Of a stretch of 64,000 bases of DNA, positions 60,214 through 64,000 are shown one piece after another (the stretch's first letter is position 1; every line of letters starts with the position of its first letter). The notes under the pieces are model-generated. The model saw nothing but the letters and a program-made list of their open reading frames with translations, was not told the DNA's origin and ran no database searches. This DNA comes from Pedobacter ghigonis (GTDB lineage: Bacteria; Bacteroidota; Bacteroidia; Sphingobacteriales; Sphingobacteriaceae), in contig NZ_CAESCM010000002.1 of the NCBI RefSeq assembly GCF_903166585.1, forward strand, positions 186,001 to 250,000, given 5' to 3'. Position numbers and translations under genes: made by a program.

Positions 60214-61905
60214 TTATTTACCTCTGCTTACCCTGTAAGGTTTTTGCGGAGGGTTTTTAAAGCTTCTTTTTCCTGCTGTGCTAATTTCTGGTGCACCAAG
60301 CATCGTCATGGCGCAACGGAAACCAACTTCGGCTGATGATTCATCCTGTTGCATAAAACGACGGGTTGCCGGGTTTAACCAGTAAGCCATGTCGTTCCAC
60401 GAACCGCCTTTATAGACTCTCGATTTATCGTTAACCAACGTTACACCTTCTTCATTTAACAAGGTATTCTGTCTGTCGCGATACCCTCTTTGGTCGGCCT
60501 GGTAGCTTGTAGAAGCAGTGGCTCCCTGAGGATCTGTTGATTTAGAAATCGAATCGGCACGTTTAGTTTGCGCTTGTTTCTCTGCCCAGGTTTGTTTGCG
60601 GCCTGAATATGCATTTTCCTTAATCGGATTGCCATACTTATCCAGTGCAATTTTGCCGTTTTGAGCATCTTCTAGTTTTTTATTGGTGAAATAGTTACCA
60701 CGGTAAGGGTTAAATGCATCAGCATCGGTAAATGTACCCGTTCTGTATACGTCGTTTACCCATTCGTTCACGTTTCCAGCCATGTTATACAAACCAAAAT
60801 CGTTTGGTGTATATTGGATAACCGGAACAGTTAAATCACCTTTATCATTCAATGAACCGCCCACACCCATGTAATCGCCGGGTGCCCTTTTAAAGTTGGC
60901 CTGAATCATACCTCTGGTTTTCTTTTTGGCCGAACTTACGCCTAAACCATTCCATGGGTAGATTTTATTTTGGTTAATATTTTCATATTCTGTATTACCA
61001 ATTAAACCTAAAGCGGCGTATTCCCACTCTGCTTCGGTTGGTAAACGGTAAGGCTGCATAATTACACCATCCTCTAAAGTCGCATTTCTTCTCGGCTGAC
61101 TGTTTCTTCCACCACCTGTAGCTGCTGTTGAAGCGCCTGCTGTAGTAGTTGCCGAACCAGACCTGGTATTGTAGTCAACTGGTGCGTTCCTACCTTTATC
61201 ATCATACTGGCCGTTTAAATAAGCATCAGTATTAAATGGTTTGTCAGGTCTTTGGGTTGTAGCTGCTGCAGTAGCATTATTGTTTCTGCCTGTGTTTCCA
61301 CCAGCTAAAGTTCTATAGTCGGTTAAGATACCTTTTTCACGTAAGATAAATTCGTTTGCTCTGGAAGTTCTCCATTCGCAATAGCGTGAAGCCTGTTCCC
61401 ATGATACACCTACAACAGGATAATCGCGGTAAGCCGGGTGCCTTAAATAGTTGTCTACGTAAGGTTCGTTGTAAGATAGCGCACGACGCCAAACCAAAGT
61501 ATCGGGAAGCTCATTGTAATAATACTCACGATCTTCAGGATAATTGTACCTGATCCAATGTAAATACTCTAACCAATCGGTGTTCGAAACTTCTGTTTCA
61601 TCCATGTAAAAAGACGGAACGGTAACTTGTCTTTTGTAGTTGTAGATATTAGGCTCAACACCTGCCACCTCAATGGCACTACCACCAACTACCAAAACAC
61701 CACCTTCAATCGGGATCAAACCAGGGCCTGGTGCACGCTTGTATTGCGTAGCTACGGCAAAAGCACCAGATTGATTCTTTTTGCTTTTCCTATCTGCATA
61801 GGGAATACCTGTTTTGCTAGAACTGTTCCCACCTTTAGAGCTACAGCCAGAAAGGAGGGCGGCTAATGATAAACAAGTAAAAGAATATAGTATTAGTTTT
61901 TTCAT
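60214..61905 (-). CDS. gldJ: Gliding motility lipoprotein GldJ
   Basis: A 563-residue lipoprotein (lipid Cys21 in LAALLSGCSS) with an FGE-sulfatase-like (SUMF1) fold: GGVLVVGG, FYMDETEVSNTDWLEYLHW, YPVVGVSWEQASRYCEWR, RLPTEAEWEYAALG, and VYKGGSWNDMAYWL. GldJ supports type IX secretion and gliding in Flavobacterium; it is not the enzyme making formylglycine. A Gly/Asn/Thr-rich insertion (about residues 200-275) is low complexity. ATG 61905 is chosen over the TTG 9 bp upstream. Confidence 0.9.
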   Translation of the reverse strand: MKKLILYSFTCLSLAALLSGCSSKGGNSSSKTGIPYADRKSKKNQSGAFAVATQYKRAPGPGLIPIEGGVLVVGGSAIEVAGVEPNIYNYKRQVTVPSFYMDETEVSNTDWLEYLHWIRYNYPEDREYYYNELPDTLVWRRALSYNEPYVDNYLRHPAYRDYPVVGVSWEQASRYCEWRTSRANEFILREKGILTDYRTLAGGNTGRNNNATAAATTQRPDKPFNTDAYLNGQYDDKGRNAPVDYNTRSGSATTTAGASTAATGGGRNSQPRRNATLEDGVIMQPYRLPTEAEWEYAALGLIGNTEYENINQNKIYPWNGLGVSSAKKKTRGMIQANFKRAPGDYMGVGGSLNDKGDLTVPVIQYTPNDFGLYNMAGNVNEWVNDVYRTGTFTDADAFNPYRGNYFTNKKLEDAQNGKIALDKYGNPIKENAYSGRKQTWAEKQAQTKRADSISKSTDPQGATASTSYQADQRGYRDRQNTLLNEEGVTLVNDKSRVYKGGSWNDMAYWLNPATRRFMQQDESSAEVGFRCAMTMLGAPEISTAGKRSFKNPPQKPYRVSRGK

Positions 61906-62511
61906 ATAATGCAACGGGATATAGCCTAATGGCCTTTCAACCGATAAAATTAAACAATTTTAAATGAATATATAAATAATGTGACAATAAAATATCTAAT
62001 ATATTTTTAAGCCATAACGTGTTATTTTTCTGCGTATTGTGTCTGTTTACTTTTTCAACGAAATTTTAGCTAAATAATTATAAATAAGCGAGATAATTTT
62101 TAAGTTCTTTAAAAACACTGCCAGTTTTTTCTCAATCTGCGAGTATGCAAGGAAATAGGCTTTGGCTCATTTTGTATAGGTTCTGAGCTGAAACAGTAAA
62201 GTGGTGGAATCAGAAATTCTTTTCAATAAAGCTGAATGGCAATTAAACACTGTTATTCGAAAATTTTGTTCACCGAATAAAAAACTATCGAAAATTAAGT
62301 TTATAATTGAATAAGATAATCGTGCTAAATTGCTGTTAATTTAATATTTAGGTTAAATGCAGTCACAGCGATATGTAAAAATCGTAGGTTTAATTAGTAA
62401 TTAATGATAGAATTCGTAATTTGGTGAAATATAATTTTTGGTTTTACGTTACAAGATATATTCTCTAGTATTTGCTAAGTACCAAAATCTAAAATTACGG
62501 ACCTTCAAAGG
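61906..62511. other. AT-rich intergenic region between gldJ and porV
   Basis: Divergent 606-bp spacer. No ORF, tRNA or strong hairpin is visible. It should contain promoters for gldJ and porV, but no exact TAnnTTTG box with a good -33 TTG was found close to either start. Confidence 0.5.
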
Positions 62512-63702
62512 ATGAATTTCAAGTATATCAGTAAGCTTGCTTTTTCTGCACTCTCCATGGCATTGCTGTATGGCAAAACAAATGCTCAGGTAACCATAGG
62601 GAATACACAGACAAATGGAAGTGAATCGAACAATATTGTAACAGCAGTTCCGTTCCTGCTTATTACGCCCGATGCCCGTGCCGGCGCAATGGGCGATGCA
62701 GGTGTAGCTGTAGCCGGAGATGTAAATTCGGCCAGTATTAATGCTTCGAAGCTGGCATTTTTGGATAAACCTTATGGCTTTTCCGTTTCTTACAGCCCCT
62801 GGTTAAAAAGCCTGGTGCCCGATATTAACCTGGCTTACTTAAGTGGTTTTTATAAATTAGACGATCGCAATACCATTGGCGCTTCGTTAAGGTATTTTTC
62901 TTTAGGATCAATTCAGCTTACCGATATTAATCAGCAGGATTTGGGTATTTCAAACCCTAACGAGCTGGCTTTTGATGTTTCTTTTGCCCGTAACTTTGGC
63001 GAAGAATTTTCATTGGGAACTTCTGTAAGGTACATTTATTCTAATCTGGCTTCTGGTCAGTTTTCATCTTCAGGACAGGTACACAGTGGAAATGCTCTTG
63101 CAGTTGATGTTTCCGGATTGTACAAAACCAGTACCTCGATGTTTGGTAAACAGGCTATCCTTTCGGCCGGTGCCAATATTTCTAATATCGGTACAAAGAT
63201 GAGCTATTCAGATGGTGGCCAGAATTTTTTCCTGCCCACTAATTTTAAACTGGGCGGCGCATCAACCATTATTGTTGATGATTTTAGTACCATTACCCTT
63301 GCACTCGATTTTAATAAACTATTGGTGCCTACACAACCGATATACGATTCGAACAACAATATTGTAAGTGGCAAAGATCCGAACCGCTCGGTACCTTCAG
63401 GTATTTTTGGTTCGTTTAGCGATGCACCGGGAGGATTTAGCGAAGAGCTTAAAGAGGTTGGCATTTCAACCGGACTGGAATATTGGTATAACCAACAATT
63501 TGCGGTAAGGGCTGGATACAACTACCAAAGCCCGATGAAAGGCGATAGCCGCTATTTTACCCTCGGTCTTGGCCTGAAATACAACGTTTTTAACATCGAT
63601 TTCTCATATTTATTGGCCAATGCGCAAACTAGTCCGCTGGCTAATACCTTACGTTTTGGTCTTTTGTTTAACTTTGGCGACAAGAAAGCAGTTAAAAATT
63701 AA
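62512..63702 (+). CDS. porV: Type IX secretion outer-membrane protein PorV
   Basis: A 396-residue outer-membrane beta-barrel (PorV/LptO) with signal peptide cleaved after TNAQ. Signature: PFLLITPDARAGAMGDAGVA, then FLDKPYGFSVSYSPWLK; ending LRFGLLFNFG with a terminal aromatic-rich strand. PorV shuttles type IX cargo to the PorU sortase. porU, often beside porV, is not present in this window. Confidence 0.93.
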   Translation: MNFKYISKLAFSALSMALLYGKTNAQVTIGNTQTNGSESNNIVTAVPFLLITPDARAGAMGDAGVAVAGDVNSASINASKLAFLDKPYGFSVSYSPWLKSLVPDINLAYLSGFYKLDDRNTIGASLRYFSLGSIQLTDINQQDLGISNPNELAFDVSFARNFGEEFSLGTSVRYIYSNLASGQFSSSGQVHSGNALAVDVSGLYKTSTSMFGKQAILSAGANISNIGTKMSYSDGGQNFFLPTNFKLGGASTIIVDDFSTITLALDFNKLLVPTQPIYDSNNNIVSGKDPNRSVPSGIFGSFSDAPGGFSEELKEVGISTGLEYWYNQQFAVRAGYNYQSPMKGDSRYFTLGLGLKYNVFNIDFSYLLANAQTSPLANTLRFGLLFNFGDKKAVKN

Positions 63703-63749
63703 TCCTTTTAACGATTTCTGTTACAGTTTAACAATTAACCCAAATTTCA

Positions 63750-64000
63750 ATGAAAATTAGAGTAGGCTTCGGATTTGATGTGCACCAGTTAAAAGATCAG
63801 CACCCTTTTGTAGTAGGAGGTGTAACGCTCGATCACCATAAAGGGGCTTTTGGTCATTCTGATGCAGATGTATTGCTGCACGCCATTTGCGATGCACTTT
63901 TAGGTGCGGCCAACCTTCGCGATATTGGTTTCCACTTTAAAAATACAGATGAAAGATGGAGAGGAATAAGCAGTTTAATCCTGTTGAAGGAAACCGTTAA
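63750..64000 (+). CDS. ispF: 2-C-methyl-D-erythritol 2,4-cyclodiphosphate synthase (partial)
   Basis: The gene runs off the right edge; 83 codons are visible. FDVHQL carries the zinc-binding Asp and His, and GHSDADVLLHAICDALLGAANLRDIG is the IspF signature. IspF acts in the MEP isoprenoid pathway. It lies 47 bp after porV. Confidence 0.94.
   Translation, partial: MKIRVGFGFDVHQLKDQHPFVVGGVTLDHHKGAFGHSDADVLLHAICDALLGAANLRDIGFHFKNTDERWRGISSLILLKETV

Noticed and set aside
60214-61905. Formylglycine-generating enzyme activating the sulfatase at 864
   Set aside because: The protein has the FGE-like fold but is a lipoprotein with the features of GldJ and is not a plausible cytoplasmic FGE.

Overview
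The window looks like a chromosomal segment of a Bacteroidota bacterium, most likely Sphingobacteriaceae (Pedobacter-like). This is inferred from gene content (gldJ and porV of gliding/type IX secretion, an ExbB-ExbD-ExbD-TonB cluster, a 13-gene nuo operon with a short NuoG), from AT-rich spacers, and from many promoters of the Bacteroidota form TTG-N18/20-TAnnTTTG. No phage, integrase, insertion sequence or CRISPR array was seen.

Layout. 1-9.0 kb: small accessory genes (HxlR regulator facing DoxX, a sulfatase, an SDR, AraC, CDGSH, GNAT, an alpha/beta hydrolase, lipoproteins). 9.06-10.27 kb: a duplicated tRNA-fMet/tRNA-Glu pair around about 860 bp holding only gene debris. 10.4-20.7 kb: era, a TlpA-like thioredoxin, der, acetyltransferases, histidine decarboxylase, an S41 protease, murQ and a Bax-inhibitor-like protein. 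20.8-27.4 kb: a SAM-I riboswitch before metH, then metF and a second PLP decarboxylase. 28.3-33.8 kb: the minus-strand threonine operon thrA-(DinB-like)-thrB-thrC, preceded by an unannotated Thr/Ile-rich leader peptide and an attenuator. 34.3-42.1 kb: pckA, then exbB-exbD-exbD-tonB-(membrane protein)-PstS-like-TPR. 42.2-55.4 kb: nuoA to nuoN. 55.4-60.0 kb: DedA, ppa, CNNM/CBS protein, rsmE, DUF4159 protein and a biotin carrier. 60.2-64 kb: gldJ (minus), a 600-bp gap, porV and the start of ispF.

Regulation visible in sequence: SAM sensing for methionine synthesis, ribosome-stalling attenuation for threonine synthesis, terminators that overlap the promoters of nuoA and nuoB, and several genes whose -7 box sits only 4-5 nt before the start codon, suggesting leaderless mRNAs.

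The most unusual signal is a family of short intergenic elements made of degenerate 5-8 base words repeated in tandem in one orientation and then repeated as the complement, giving a loose palindrome. The words differ between loci but the architecture is the same. One copy lies in frame inside metH, one supplies the end of nuoE, and one (a half copy) supplies the start of the DUF4159 gene. Separate REP-like hairpin families also occur in the nuo, met and gldJ regions.
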